Part shown: positions 17,025-25,796 of the stretch, piece by piece
How positions within the stretch are numbered: position 1 is the stretch's first letter
Layout: every line of letters begins with the position of its first letter
Source of the DNA: Bacteroidota bacterium
Lineage (GTDB): Bacteria; Bacteroidota; Bacteroidia; Bacteroidales; F082
Direction: 5' to 3'
Assembly: GCA_014382445.1 (NCBI GenBank)
Contig: JACNJS010000010.1
Span: forward strand, 213,548 to 267,140
Length of the DNA: 53,593 nucleotides
The notes under the pieces: model-generated
Seen by the model: only the letters and a program-made list of their open reading frames with translations
What the model was told of the DNA's origin: nothing
Databases searched by the model: none
Made by a program: the position numbers and the translations under genes

Positions 17025-17654
17025 TTATGTCTTTTTTCTAAACTTTCGTTTTGCTTGTGCAGCAAGGTCGTCAAGTTTATCTCTTAGATCACCCATCTCC
17101 TCACGAATTGACTTTTCAATATTTGAAATATTAACTGCGTCGCCCTGCATTTCAAGCTTTTCGGCAATAGTTCGTGCAGGTGGAATAATAAGCCATAGTA
17201 TCAAGTAAACAAGTATACTTAAACCTGAAAGTGTTGCAATAACAAAACCTAGTCGGAACCAAACGGTATCAATTCTAAAATAAGCTCCAAGTCCTGAACA
17301 AACGCCACCAACTATTCTATTATCAATATCACGGAACATTCGCTTTTTACTATACTGTTTTACATCAGGGTCGTAATACTCGTCATTGGATTCGCCTTCA
17401 AAGTCAGATGGTTTACCCATTATAGCCATCACATCATCAACGTCCTTAAGTGTAATAACTTCCTTTTTACTACTAAGTTTCTGCTGAAATAACTCTACAA
17501 TACGTGCTTCAATGTCCGCTATTATTTCATCTCCACCTGTGGTTTTTTTGAAATGGGTGTTAATTTCTTCGAGATAGCTTTTTAGCTTTTCATATGCAAT
17601 ATCATCCAGGTGAAAAACAATACCACCGATATTTATATTCATAATTTTATTCAT
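17025..17654 (-). CDS. PspC-domain membrane protein
   Basis: The 209-residue protein has an N-terminal soluble region (about 1-100, with a predicted helical pattern GDEIIADIEARIVELFQQKL), then a PspC domain (about 108-165): KRMFRDIDNRIVGGVCSGLG followed by a hydrophobic helix (LGFVIATLSGLSILVYLILWLIIPP). The C-terminal 40 residues are charged and probably coiled coil. PspC proteins act in envelope stress responses. It is co-transcribed with the PadR regulator just upstream (8-bp overlap if translation starts at the first ATG; none if at the ATG four codons later). PadR-PspC pairs are common in Bacteroidota. Confidence 0.9.
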   Translation of the reverse strand: MNKIMNINIGGIVFHLDDIAYEKLKSYLEEINTHFKKTTGGDEIIADIEARIVELFQQKLSSKKEVITLKDVDDVMAIMGKPSDFEGESNDEYYDPDVKQYSKKRMFRDIDNRIVGGVCSGLGAYFRIDTVWFRLGFVIATLSGLSILVYLILWLIIPPARTIAEKLEMQGDAVNISNIEKSIREEMGDLRDKLDDLAAQAKRKFRKKT

Positions 17655-17991
17655 CGCTTATAGATTTTAGGTTTATAATACTAATTACAGATTCGGATAA
17701 CTGTTTCCAGTTATTTTTAAGTGACTCAAGCACTTCTTTGCCGTGTTCTGTAAGGCTGTAGTATTTTCTGGGTGGTCCGGATGTGGACTCTTCCCAGCGG
17801 TAACTAAGCAAACCATCGTTTTTAAGCCGAGTGAGTAAAGGATAAACAGTTCCTTCAACAACCAATAATTGCGAATTTTTTAAAGCCGATAATATATTGG
17901 ATGCATAAACTTCCTGTATTGAAATTACCGATAATATGCATAATTCCAGCACTCCTTTCCTCATTTGGGCATTTGTTTTTTCTATTTTCAT
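17647..17991 (-). CDS. PadR-family transcriptional regulator
   Basis: Starting at the ATG 17989-17991 this is a 114-residue PadR protein: winged-helix segment MRKGVLELCILSVIS, the characteristic EGTVYPLLTRLKNDGLL recognition helix, and SGPPRKYYSLTEHGKEVL in the wing. The frame is open a further 41 codons upstream, but that stretch covers the promoter and operator and has no family similarity, so I reject it. Such regulators usually repress their own operon and respond to membrane stress or ligands. A 15-bp-arm palindrome at 18008-18042 overlaps the promoter. Confidence 0.93.
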   Translation of the reverse strand: MKIEKTNAQMRKGVLELCILSVISIQEVYASNILSALKNSQLLVVEGTVYPLLTRLKNDGLLSYRWEESTSGPPRKYYSLTEHGKEVLESLKNNWKQLSESVISIINLKSISDE

Positions 17992-17995
17992 GATG

Positions 17996-18025
17996 CAAAT
18001 ATAATACAAATATAGTACTATGCAA
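17996..18025 (-). promoter_or_regulatory. padR-pspC promoter
   Basis: On the minus strand TTG (18023-18025), a 19-bp spacer and TATATTTG (17996-18003) form a full Bacteroides-type promoter. The start site would fall at or next to the ATG (17991), implying a leaderless or nearly leaderless mRNA. A second TATATTTG at 18007-18014 would give a longer leader but lacks a -33 partner. Confidence 0.6.
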
Positions 18026-18042
18026 TACATAGTTCTATATTT
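18008..18042. promoter_or_regulatory. Palindromic PadR operator
   Basis: Arms AAATATAGTACTATG (18008-18022) and CATAGTTCTATATTT (18028-18042) are complementary except at one base, around a 5-bp centre. The palindrome covers the -33 element and spacer of the padR promoter, the classic placement for autorepression by a dimeric PadR protein. Confidence 0.65.
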
Positions 18043-18242
18043 TTTTAATAAAAATTTTAAATGATTGATTAGATGTATATTATGATGTATATTATTTTGA
18101 TAAAATCTTACCATCTTTTGAATTTAGAATATTGAAGTATTGTCTCTATGTGCAAATAAAGATTCGTTATTCATCAGACCTACTCTTCCTTGTAGGCCAA
18201 AAAGGTGGGCTCTGGAAGGTCGGTCTTAATAAGAATTATCTA

Positions 18243-18250
18243 TATCTTTG
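18243..18250 (+). promoter_or_regulatory. Probable -7 box for aroQ
   Basis: TATCTTTG matches TAnnTTTG, 18 bp before the aroQ ATG. No TTG at the usual distance upstream, so moderate support only. Confidence 0.45.
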
Positions 18251-18268
18251 TAAAATAATAAGGCCAGC

Positions 18269-18685
18269 ATGAAAATATTAATATTAAACGGACCTAACCT
18301 AAATCTCACCGGAAAAAGAGAAACAGAGCTTTACGGAACACTTTTATTCGATGACTATCTTGTTGAACTGCGCGATAGGTTTCCTGGATTAGACATAAGC
18401 TATTACCAATCGAATGTTGAAGGTGAGATAATTAACAAAATGCAGGTGGCTAATTTAGAGTTTGATGCATTAATCTTAAACGCAGGAGCATATACACATA
18501 CTTCAGTAGCCATTGGAGATACTGTTAGAAGCATGGAGATTCCCGTAATTGAAGTCCACATATCTAATATCTTTTCAAGGGAAACTTTCAGACACACAAG
18601 TTATATTGCACCATATTGCCAAGGTAGTATTTCAGGTTTTGGATTGGATTCGTACAGATTAGCACTGGGATATTTCAGAAAATGA
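18269..18685 (+). CDS. aroQ: Type II 3-dehydroquinate dehydratase
   Basis: It converts 3-dehydroquinate to 3-dehydroshikimate, step three of the shikimate pathway, as a cytoplasmic dodecamer in the known family. The 138 residues hold all the signatures: ILNGPNLNLTGKRE with the catalytic loop Arg and Tyr (ELYG), SNVEGEI, LNAGAYTHTSVAI, the catalytic His in EVHISN, and the R-rich FSRETFRHTS. Length is typical. It stands alone with its own promoter, and its stop abuts the stop of the convergent glycosyltransferase gene. Confidence 0.97.
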   Translation: MKILILNGPNLNLTGKRETELYGTLLFDDYLVELRDRFPGLDISYYQSNVEGEIINKMQVANLEFDALILNAGAYTHTSVAIGDTVRSMEIPVIEVHISNIFSRETFRHTSYIAPYCQGSISGFGLDSYRLALGYFRK

Positions 18686-19702
18686 TCAGCTAAACGGCTT
18701 TTTCAAATCTGAATATTTACTCTTCCGTAGCAAATAATGTTCAACAACTATATTGCCTTCATATATTTTGTTTACTGCATTGCGTACTGTTTCCTTACGT
18801 TTTCTTTTAATGCTCTTCCAGTTTCTATAAAAATAATTATGAGCTCTGATAACAGCAATAAAATCGGAGAATCCTCCCTGAAATAAAAATTTAAGTGCTG
18901 CCAAACCATCCAGAAACATCCTCACAATTAACACTGACATTAGCTTATCGGAAGGCAGGTTTTTATATAAAAGCACAAAGTTATTTCGAAAGTTAAGGTA
19001 AGTTTTACGTGCCGAGCCAACAGGTAATGTGCCGCCGCCAACGTGATATACTATTGATGAAGGGCAAACCACAACTTTATAGCCCATACTCTTCATTCTC
19101 CAACATAAATCAATCTCCTCCATATGCGCAAAAAAGTCATCATCAAAGCCTTGAAGATGGTGGAAAATATCAGCTCGTATAAACATGCATGCACCTGTTG
19201 CCCAAAATACCTCTGCATTTTCATCATATTGACCTTCATCATTTTCAAGTGATTGAAAAATCCTTCCTCTGCAAAAAGGATACCCATATTTATCAATATA
19301 GCCACCACTGGCACCGGCATATTCAAATTTCTCTTTTTGTGAATATGACCTGATTTTTGGCTGGCAAGCACCAATATTTGCATCCGATTCCATCAATTCA
19401 ATTACAGGTTTAATCCAATTTTCACACACCTCAATATCAGAATTCAACAATATATAATAGTCGGTTTTAATTTGGCGGAGCGCCATATTGTAACCAGTGG
19501 CAAAACCTCCATTAGTTTCATTTTGAATAAGATTGACATCTTTAAACTGCTCTCCTAACAACTCAACGGAGCCATCTGTTGAGCAATTATCAGCTACCCA
19601 GATTTCAGCATCCATTGAACTATGCTCAATAACAACCGGAAGGAATTTTTTTAAAAACTTCGCTCCGTTATAATTCAATATTACTAATGCTGTTTTTTTC
19701 AA
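18686..19702 (-). CDS. Family 2 glycosyltransferase
   Basis: The 338 residues begin with a GT2 nucleotide-binding fold: ALVILNYNG, VADNCSTDGS (the diphosphate-contacting Asp), NGGFATGYN and LLNSDIEV, where the DxD-equivalent metal site sits. The second half carries EVFWATGACMFIRADIF and DDFFAHMEEIDLCWRMK, the acceptor/catalytic region with the conserved ED-type acidic pair, typical of rhamnosyl- or galactosyl-type GT2 enzymes. The C-terminal segment is basic with hydrophobic helices and is likely membrane-associated. It may act on cell-surface polysaccharide, but no polysaccharide cluster is nearby. It lies downstream of, and may be co-transcribed with, the GWxTD gene (55-bp gap). Confidence 0.9.
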   Translation of the reverse strand: MKKTALVILNYNGAKFLKKFLPVVIEHSSMDAEIWVADNCSTDGSVELLGEQFKDVNLIQNETNGGFATGYNMALRQIKTDYYILLNSDIEVCENWIKPVIELMESDANIGACQPKIRSYSQKEKFEYAGASGGYIDKYGYPFCRGRIFQSLENDEGQYDENAEVFWATGACMFIRADIFHHLQGFDDDFFAHMEEIDLCWRMKSMGYKVVVCPSSIVYHVGGGTLPVGSARKTYLNFRNNFVLLYKNLPSDKLMSVLIVRMFLDGLAALKFLFQGGFSDFIAVIRAHNYFYRNWKSIKRKRKETVRNAVNKIYEGNIVVEHYLLRKSKYSDLKKPFS

Positions 19703-19757
19703 TTCTTATAATTAAATTATATTTACTCAGCTCAAAAAAATCACCATTGAATTACTG

Positions 19758-21218
19758 TTACCAGGGTTGCCTATAAGTTTCAGTAGCCTTACCTCCCCAG
19801 GTTGATGGGATAATAGCATCGTCAATGCTGTTAGGATCCCAAGTACGGCGATAAATAATTGTTTCCCAACGGTAATTATTAAGTTCGCCAACAGCGTTTG
19901 AGTGAATAAGCTGAAAGTCGTTGGTGGCCAAATCGTGGGTATAAAAAACAAATTTTTTATCACGTTGTCCATTTAACTGATAATAATGCCAAATTTCGTA
20001 GGGATATGCTGCGGGTTCAAAATACTGTTCGGAGATTACATTAGGTTGGCCATACTGCAAATACACCCTGCCCCTGTCGGTTTGATAACCATCTTGTGAA
20101 ACTGATTTAAAATTTTTATTTGCCTGTTTAACTCTTAACAGATAATCATTCCATGCCATTTCGGGGTTCAACCTATCACGCTCCAGCCAGAAATTCAGGA
20201 AATATTTACGTAATTCTTCAATATCTGCAGTTTCAAACTGATTTTCAGCATAAATGCGCTCAATATCGGTTGAAATTGGTGTTAAATAATCAATATATAT
20301 AGCAAGAGTATCTCTACCTCCAAGTTTGTCAACAAATGTGTTTTGAGTAACTAAGACCAGCAAGTTGGTTAAATTAAACTGAGCGCTGGGATTATAGCGC
20401 TGGAAAAAAGTTTCTTTACTTACCAATAGCTCATTAAGGCGATCGCGTGCCTCAATAACGAGCAGATAATTTCCGCTAGGCAACTCTGATATATCGAATG
20501 AACTTAACAAAACAATAACTTGCTCAGGATTTACTCTTTTTCTATGAAAATATTGGTCGAGTTTTTTATCTACTTCAAATGGCCTCAAATAATATGTTAT
20601 AAGAAAAGCATCATCACCAAGCACAACTTTACTATTATATAATTCAGCATAAAACGATAGTTCGCTTGCAGATTGCGGGTAATAGTTAAATATGTATGGA
20701 GTTAGCTCATAGCCATTTTTCTCAAGAAAATTTATTTCATCAGCTTTTTTGTAAGAACTCAATAATTCAATATCAGAAAAGTCCATATTATCTTCAACGA
20801 AATCAATTGTGAACTTGTCATATGAGATTATTTCTTTTTGATCACTATTTTTATCCCTTAACGATATTTCGATATTGTACTCCCCTATAGGAAGTGCATA
20901 CCTTTGAATATCAAGCATATTAACATTGTTTTTTATAGTATCGTCAATATTGGGGCCTGATAGTTCGTATTTTGAATAGTTAACAATTGAATCACCTTGC
21001 TTAAAAAGAATTTGCACCTCAAGAGTTCCCTGATAGCTTCCATCATCTAGCTGTTCGTAGATAATACTTTTCCCATTTACTGTAAGATAAGTTTCAATAT
21101 ATGGTTCATTGTCGGGCGTATTAAATACTGAATATGATAAATACGCACGCAAATTTTGACTGTTGACGATAATCGAAAACAGAACAAAAACTATTATTAG
21201 TAACGTAATTTTCTTCAT
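19758..21218 (-). CDS. GWxTD-domain secreted protein
   Basis: The 486-residue protein has a signal peptide and beta-rich N-terminal two thirds. Near residue 395 it carries the family signature as GYQTDRGRVYLQYGQP, followed by AAYPYEIWHYYQL, which define the GWxTD domain of Bacteroidota and relatives. The Trp of the name-giving motif is Tyr here. The family is exported and of unknown function. There is no sorting domain at the C-terminus. A TAACTTTG box precedes the start. Confidence 0.88.
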   Translation of the reverse strand: MKKITLLIIVFVLFSIIVNSQNLRAYLSYSVFNTPDNEPYIETYLTVNGKSIIYEQLDDGSYQGTLEVQILFKQGDSIVNYSKYELSGPNIDDTIKNNVNMLDIQRYALPIGEYNIEISLRDKNSDQKEIISYDKFTIDFVEDNMDFSDIELLSSYKKADEINFLEKNGYELTPYIFNYYPQSASELSFYAELYNSKVVLGDDAFLITYYLRPFEVDKKLDQYFHRKRVNPEQVIVLLSSFDISELPSGNYLLVIEARDRLNELLVSKETFFQRYNPSAQFNLTNLLVLVTQNTFVDKLGGRDTLAIYIDYLTPISTDIERIYAENQFETADIEELRKYFLNFWLERDRLNPEMAWNDYLLRVKQANKNFKSVSQDGYQTDRGRVYLQYGQPNVISEQYFEPAAYPYEIWHYYQLNGQRDKKFVFYTHDLATNDFQLIHSNAVGELNNYRWETIIYRRTWDPNSIDDAIIPSTWGGKATETYRQPW

Positions 21219-21239
21219 GACATTAGAAATTATTTAATG

Positions 21240-21247
21240 CAAAGTTA
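21240..21247 (-). promoter_or_regulatory. Probable -7 box for the GWxTD gene
   Basis: The minus strand reads TAACTTTG (TAnnTTTG) 21 bp before the ATG; a start site near 21234 would give a leader of about 16 nt. No TTG at standard spacing. Confidence 0.4.
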
Positions 21248-21284
21248 ATGCAAATGAGTAAAACAGTTTTGATAAGCGCACATT

Positions 21285-21647
21285 TTAATTACTAGACAAA
21301 GGATCATCTGGAGCATCAGAAATCAATATTGAGATACTTTCGCTTTTTTCATTGCCATTTGAAACCAATAATACCATTTTTGACAAAGCTGTATAAGGAC
21401 CTCCAAGATCAACAACAATTGATTTTTCAATAATTTCTTCGTGAGGGCGCATTATGTTACCGTCATTAATTATATCATACTTGATTTCTGCGTTTCCGTC
21501 TCTCGAAAACCAATGATCACATCTACACATGTTGTCGGCAACCAAGGTGCAGTTTGCAGAAACTTTAATTGAAAATTGCATCCTAACAATGTATGGCTTG
21601 CTATATGCGTTTTTAAAAAATTGCCAACTATTTACAAATTTTGACAT
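21285..21647 (-). CDS. Hypothetical 120-residue protein
   Basis: I do not recognise this protein. It has no signal peptide or membrane segment. A basic N-terminus is followed by a Cys-rich stretch (NCTLVADNMCRCDHWF) that could bind a metal, then beta-strand-like hydrophobic segments and an acidic tail (SDAPDDPLSS). Composition and codon use look genic, and no better frame overlaps it. It lies 66 bp upstream of the GWxTD start on the same strand, without a clear promoter in between, so the two may be co-transcribed. Confidence 0.6.
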   Translation of the reverse strand: MSKFVNSWQFFKNAYSKPYIVRMQFSIKVSANCTLVADNMCRCDHWFSRDGNAEIKYDIINDGNIMRPHEEIIEKSIVVDLGGPYTALSKMVLLVSNGNEKSESISILISDAPDDPLSSN

Positions 21648-21789
21648 TTTAGGCAGGTTAAATTAAGATAACGAAATTAAGAAAAAGAATTGTTTTATTG
21701 ACATCGAATTAAAAAATTTATTATTTATTACACTTTATAAACCTGAAACTTTTTTTTTATTTTAGCCATACTAACAAAACAAATAAGTA

Positions 21790-22632
21790 TTGTTTACAAG
21801 CCGTGATATTGCTGATTATTACAACCAAACTCTAGTTCACTACCAAAACTGGTGGCATCTAGATTGTAACCTTGCCGTTCATTACGGGATATGGGATGAA
21901 AATACCAGGAATTTTCAGGAATCGCTGACTAATACCAACAAGGTGTTGATGGAAATGGCTTCTATAAAAGATGGTGAACAAATATTAGATGCAGGTTGCG
22001 GTGTTGGTGGATCGGCTTTCTTTTTAGCTAAACACAGGAAAGCAAAAGTTAGTGGCATAACCTTGAGTGAGAAACAATATGATTATGCAACTAAAAAATG
22101 CCGCGAATTAGGTTACGACAATCTGGTAAATTTCAAAATCGAAGATTATAATCAAACCGGATTTAACCACAATAACTTCGATGTTATCTGGGCAATTGAA
22201 AGTATTACTTCATCCCAAAATAAAAACCAATTTGCAAGGGAAGCATATAGGATATTAAAACCTGGTGGCAGATTAATAATTGCGGATTATTTTAAATCAA
22301 AAGAAGAACAAAAAGACACTGATAACCTATTAGAAAAATGGCGGAAACTTTGGAGTATGGCACCTTTTCTTTGCCTTCCAGAGTACAAAAATATCTTTCA
22401 GCAAAGCGGGTTTAAACTTTCCAACGAAAAGGAAGTAACAATAGAAATTACTCCAACGGTTAAACGAATGTACTACTCATATTTATTGGGAGGTCCCTGG
22501 GCTGTTATTTACAATTTGTTTTATAAGCCTTCGCTTTATGCAAAAAACCATTATAAGTCGGGATTGTATCAATATAAAGCACTGAGACAAGGACTTTGGA
22601 ATTATAGAATTTTATTATTTGAGAAAGTTTAG
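21790..22632 (+). CDS. SAM-dependent methyltransferase, sterol/tocopherol C-methyltransferase-like
   Basis: The 280 residues form a class I methyltransferase: SAM-binding motif I ILDAGCGVGGSAFFLA (65-80), the SGITLS segment, AIESI near motif IV, and RILKPGGRLIIADYF as post-II. The N-terminal YYNQTLVHYQNWWHLDCNLAVHYG is shared with methyltransferases acting on prenyl-type substrates (gamma-tocopherol, sterol and prenyl-diphosphate methyltransferases). The start is TTG (21790), which gives that N-terminus complete. It converges on the class I isoprenoid synthase-like gene with a 63-bp gap, and the pair suggests methylation of an isoprenoid. The substrate is inferred, not shown. Confidence 0.85.
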   Translation: MFTSRDIADYYNQTLVHYQNWWHLDCNLAVHYGIWDENTRNFQESLTNTNKVLMEMASIKDGEQILDAGCGVGGSAFFLAKHRKAKVSGITLSEKQYDYATKKCRELGYDNLVNFKIEDYNQTGFNHNNFDVIWAIESITSSQNKNQFAREAYRILKPGGRLIIADYFKSKEEQKDTDNLLEKWRKLWSMAPFLCLPEYKNIFQQSGFKLSNEKEVTIEITPTVKRMYYSYLLGGPWAVIYNLFYKPSLYAKNHYKSGLYQYKALRQGLWNYRILLFEKV

Positions 22633-22695
22633 GTTTGAGCAACCCTCATTGGTTTTATTACATTAAACAATTTGGAACCTCCAACATAATGGCAA

Positions 22696-23697
22696 TCAAT
22701 AATGATTCGTTAATTGATAGAAGATTGTTCTAAAGAAATTTTTAGGTTTTTCCATATCGCAAATAAGTTGTTTGCGGGTAAACGAGGCAAGGTTGAACAC
22801 TCCACAATTATTATCTTCAAGATGTTGGTATTGATCCAAACAAACAAAGCCTCTGTTTATAACAGGCATCAAGCGATCAAGAAATTGCACCACTTGCTTT
22901 TTAGGATAATCCATTCTGTGGCACAGTTCAATCATTAAATTCATTTGCTCCGCATATAATGATCTCGTATCAGCCACTCGCAAAAAAGTTGTTGGCAGTG
23001 TGGCTATTCCGTATTTGTAATCTTTGTAAATATCAAATATGTCATTTTCCAACTGCATAAGCGACCCTAATTGAAACAAAGCTTCTTTTTCGTCTTTTGC
23101 ATATAAATGATCATAAATTGTACGGTAAAACAACACAGAATCGCCCCCTTTTTTTTGAGTGATTTCCCAAATACGTTTTTTATTAATCGTTTGGTTTTCT
23201 TGCTCAATGCTAGCTACCTGAGCTTGATGAACCAACTTCACTTGCTTTATAACTTGTTCAGGATGTGATGACTTTTGCAACGCCATTAAATAAAAGTCTA
23301 AAAATAGTTTCTCCTTTGATGTATTTGGAATTATTAATTCAGGATTTTCAACCATATTTACAATATGCTCTTCAGGCAGCCTGATGTCATCAAAAAAATC
23401 ATCAAACAAACCAGTTACTACGCCCTGACTAGTGCTAGCCCAACGCTCAAAATAACTCATGGGTTTTCCTCTTAGTGAGCAAAAAGCCTCCCCCAGAATA
23501 GCAGGTACTGCCATCCCATAGTACTTATTTATTTTAATAAAATCTTTTGAACACAAAGTGCCATCGTTCGCAGTTTCAAACAGGGTAAGCAAAGGTACTA
23601 TATGACGTGTCATAAACCGCTTTTGCCTTTGCAGATCACGAAATAATTTCATGAAAATCTTAGGCAGGCAAATTGTATTGTGGATTGTTTTTCCCAT
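22696..23697 (-). CDS. Class I isoprenoid synthase-like protein
   Basis: The 333-residue, almost entirely helical protein carries two acidic metal-binding motifs in the places expected for the isoprenoid synthase fold: GLFDDFFDD (D99, D100, D103, a DDxxD) and QLENDIFDIYKDYKYG (N218, D219, D222, D226), the second between the NDxxSxxxE of terpene cyclases and the DDxxD of prenyltransferases. Lys/Gly residues after motif 2 (YKYGIATLP) also fit. There is no signal peptide. It is too divergent to call a prenyltransferase, terpene cyclase or squalene/phytoene-type enzyme. The convergent partner is a C-methyltransferase-like gene. I would call it an uncharacterised class I isoprenoid enzyme. Confidence 0.7.
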   Translation of the reverse strand: MGKTIHNTICLPKIFMKLFRDLQRQKRFMTRHIVPLLTLFETANDGTLCSKDFIKINKYYGMAVPAILGEAFCSLRGKPMSYFERWASTSQGVVTGLFDDFFDDIRLPEEHIVNMVENPELIIPNTSKEKLFLDFYLMALQKSSHPEQVIKQVKLVHQAQVASIEQENQTINKKRIWEITQKKGGDSVLFYRTIYDHLYAKDEKEALFQLGSLMQLENDIFDIYKDYKYGIATLPTTFLRVADTRSLYAEQMNLMIELCHRMDYPKKQVVQFLDRLMPVINRGFVCLDQYQHLEDNNCGVFNLASFTRKQLICDMEKPKNFFRTIFYQLTNHY

Positions 23698-23785
23698 GAA
23701 GTACTATTGTTTTGTAACTTAGAGATTATTCACTCCCTACCCACAAGGCTTACCCAAATCCGTTCAGAAATACAAGAATCACATT

Positions 23786-24976
23786 TTATTTAAGCACTGT
23801 ATTCACAAGCTGTGCAGCTTCTTCAAGTAGAATGGCTGAATGAACTTTAAGTCCTGATTCATCAATTAAAATCTTACCTTCCTCGGCATTAGTACCCTGA
23901 AGCCTAACAATAATAGGGACATTAATATTACCAATATTATGATAAGCATCAACAATACCTTGTGCAACTCTGTCGCAACGTACAATGCCACCAAAAATAT
24001 TTACCAAAATTGCCTCAACAGCAGGATCTTTTAATATTATCCTAAAAGCTTCTTCAACTCGTTTTGCATCAGCGGTGCCACCAACATCGAGAAAATTTGC
24101 AGGGTTACCTCCCGACATTTTTATCATATCCATTGTTGCCATGGCGAGTCCTGCTCCATTTACCATACATGCAACATTTCCATCAAGTTTAACATAGTTA
24201 AGATCAAATTTACCTGCTTCCACTTCAATGGGATCTTCTTCATTCAAATCGCGCATTTCAGCAATATTCTTATGACGATAAAGAGCATTATTATCAATAG
24301 CCACTTTTGCATCGGCAGCATATATGCGACCATCAGCAGCTTTAATAACAGGATTTATTTCAAAAAGGCTGCTATCAGATCCAACATAAGCTTTGTAAAG
24401 TGCCGCCACAAATTTCACCATTTCCTTAAAAGCTACACCGCTAAGGTTCAGGTTAAAAGCAATCCGGCGTGCCTGAAATCCGGTCAACCCAACTTTAGTA
24501 TCTATCAATTCGGTAAAAATTTCATCAGGTGTTTCTTCGGCTACATGTTCAATATTCATTCCTCCGCGAGGTGAATACATTACCATATTTTGTCCTTTAT
24601 CACGATTCAGAAGTATGCTCATGTAATATTCTTCAACCTCTTCAGTACCGGGATAATAAATATTTTGTTCAATAAGTACTTTGCGGACAAGTTTACCCTC
24701 TTTTTTTGTTTGAGGTGTTACGAGCATCATACCTAATATCTGATCCGCAAATTCTCTTACCTCATCAAGTGATTTTGCAATTTTTACACCACCACCTTTT
24801 CCACGGCCTCCGGCATGTATTTGTGCTTTTACTGCCCATTTATCGGAGCCGGTTTTTTTCTGTATTTCTTTTGCGGCTTCAACAGCAGTTTCAGGCGATG
24901 ATGCTACAAGTCCGTATGGAACTGCTACACCAAATCCCTGAAGGATTGATTTGCCTTGATATTCATGTAAGTTCAT
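23786..24976 (-). CDS. sucC: Succinyl-CoA synthetase beta subunit
   Basis: SucC forms the nucleotide-binding half of succinate-CoA ligase, which interconverts succinyl-CoA and succinate with ADP or GDP in the TCA cycle. The 396 residues begin MNLHEYQGK, followed by an ATP-grasp domain (WAVKAQIHAGGRGKGGGVK; LFEINPV) and the C-terminal domain with NGAGLAMATMD, GGTADAKRVEEAF and VNIFGGIVRCD, which contact the alpha subunit. sucD is not adjacent in this window. A -7 box lies 34 bp before the ATG. Confidence 0.97.
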   Translation of the reverse strand: MNLHEYQGKSILQGFGVAVPYGLVASSPETAVEAAKEIQKKTGSDKWAVKAQIHAGGRGKGGGVKIAKSLDEVREFADQILGMMLVTPQTKKEGKLVRKVLIEQNIYYPGTEEVEEYYMSILLNRDKGQNMVMYSPRGGMNIEHVAEETPDEIFTELIDTKVGLTGFQARRIAFNLNLSGVAFKEMVKFVAALYKAYVGSDSSLFEINPVIKAADGRIYAADAKVAIDNNALYRHKNIAEMRDLNEEDPIEVEAGKFDLNYVKLDGNVACMVNGAGLAMATMDMIKMSGGNPANFLDVGGTADAKRVEEAFRIILKDPAVEAILVNIFGGIVRCDRVAQGIVDAYHNIGNINVPIIVRLQGTNAEEGKILIDESGLKVHSAILLEEAAQLVNTVLK

Positions 24977-25010
24977 ATTAGGAAGAAGTTAAATTTGCAT
25001 TTTAGAAGGC

Positions 25011-25018
25011 CAAAAGTA
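25011..25018 (-). promoter_or_regulatory. Probable -7 box for sucC
   Basis: The minus strand reads TACTTTTG (TAnnTTTG); the start site would be near 25004, leaving a leader of about 28 nt. No TTG at standard spacing. Confidence 0.45.
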
Positions 25019-25126
25019 GCACATTATATGATTATTGGTATAAATATATACAACAAAGTCGAATATGAACAAAAATTTAGAATGACTTTTAAATTAGTTT
25101 TACCTTTACCGCCATAAATTACACTT

Positions 25127-25792
25127 ATGATCATTGCCCAGAACATAATAAAATCATACGGGAGTATTGATGTCCTAAAGGGAATTAATTTAAAAATTAA
25201 ACGCGGTGAAATTGTTTCAATAGTTGGTAAATCGGGAGCAGGGAAGTCGACATTACTTCAAATTCTGGGCACTATTGAAAAGGCCGATTCCGGAAATATC
25301 ACTATTGATGAAATTGATGTTCAACTACTTGGTAACAAACCTTTGGCTGATTTCAGGAATAGTAAAATCGGTTTTGTTTTCCAGTTCCATCATCTACTAC
25401 CTGAATTTACTGCTCTGGAAAACATTATGATGCCGGCATTTATTGCTGGTGAGAAAAAGAAATCGGCACAAAAAAAAGCCAACGAACTTCTAAAATTCCT
25501 GAATCTTTCAAACAGAGCTGAGCATAAACCTAATGCCTTGTCCGGAGGTGAGCAGCAAAGAGTTGCCGTTGCAAGAGCTCTTATTAATAATCCAGTTGTG
25601 ATATTAGCTGATGAACCGTCAGGAAATCTCGACTCATCTGCATCTTACGAACTGCATAGTTTAATTTTGAATCTAAGAAATGAATTCGGGCAAACTTTTT
25701 TAATTGCTACTCATAATAAAGAATTAGCTGATATGGCTGATCGTAAATTAACAATAACTGACGGCATAATCTCCACAGAAAATAATTTATAG
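25127..25792 (+). CDS. lolD: LolD-like ABC transporter ATP-binding protein
   Basis: This is a 221-residue ATPase subunit of the LolD/MacB/FtsE type: Walker [11 protein letters not shown]-loop [17 protein letters not shown], signature LSGGEQQR, Walker [10 protein letters not shown]-loop and switch His in IATHNKE. The [15 protein letters not shown] stretch is diagnostic of LolD, which powers extraction of lipoproteins from the inner membrane for delivery to the outer membrane. The permease subunit is not adjacent, as is common in Bacteroidota. A near-consensus TACCTTTA lies at 25101-25108. The TPR gene follows on the same strand. Confidence 0.9.
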   Translation: MIIAQNIIKSYGSIDVLKGINLKIKRGEIVSIVGKSGAGKSTLLQILGTIEKADSGNITIDEIDVQLLGNKPLADFRNSKIGFVFQFHHLLPEFTALENIMMPAFIAGEKKKSAQKKANELLKFLNLSNRAEHKPNALSGGEQQRVAVARALINNPVVILADEPSGNLDSSASYELHSLILNLRNEFGQTFLIATHNKELADMADRKLTITDGIISTENNL

Positions 25793-25796
25793 AAAT

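Noticed and set aside
17992-18114. 41-codon N-terminal extension of the PadR protein
   Set aside because: It covers a consensus promoter and a near-perfect palindromic operator and has no family similarity.
19727-19972. 81-residue open frame at the end of the GWxTD gene
   Set aside because: It overlaps the well-supported GWxTD reading frame and shows no family similarity.
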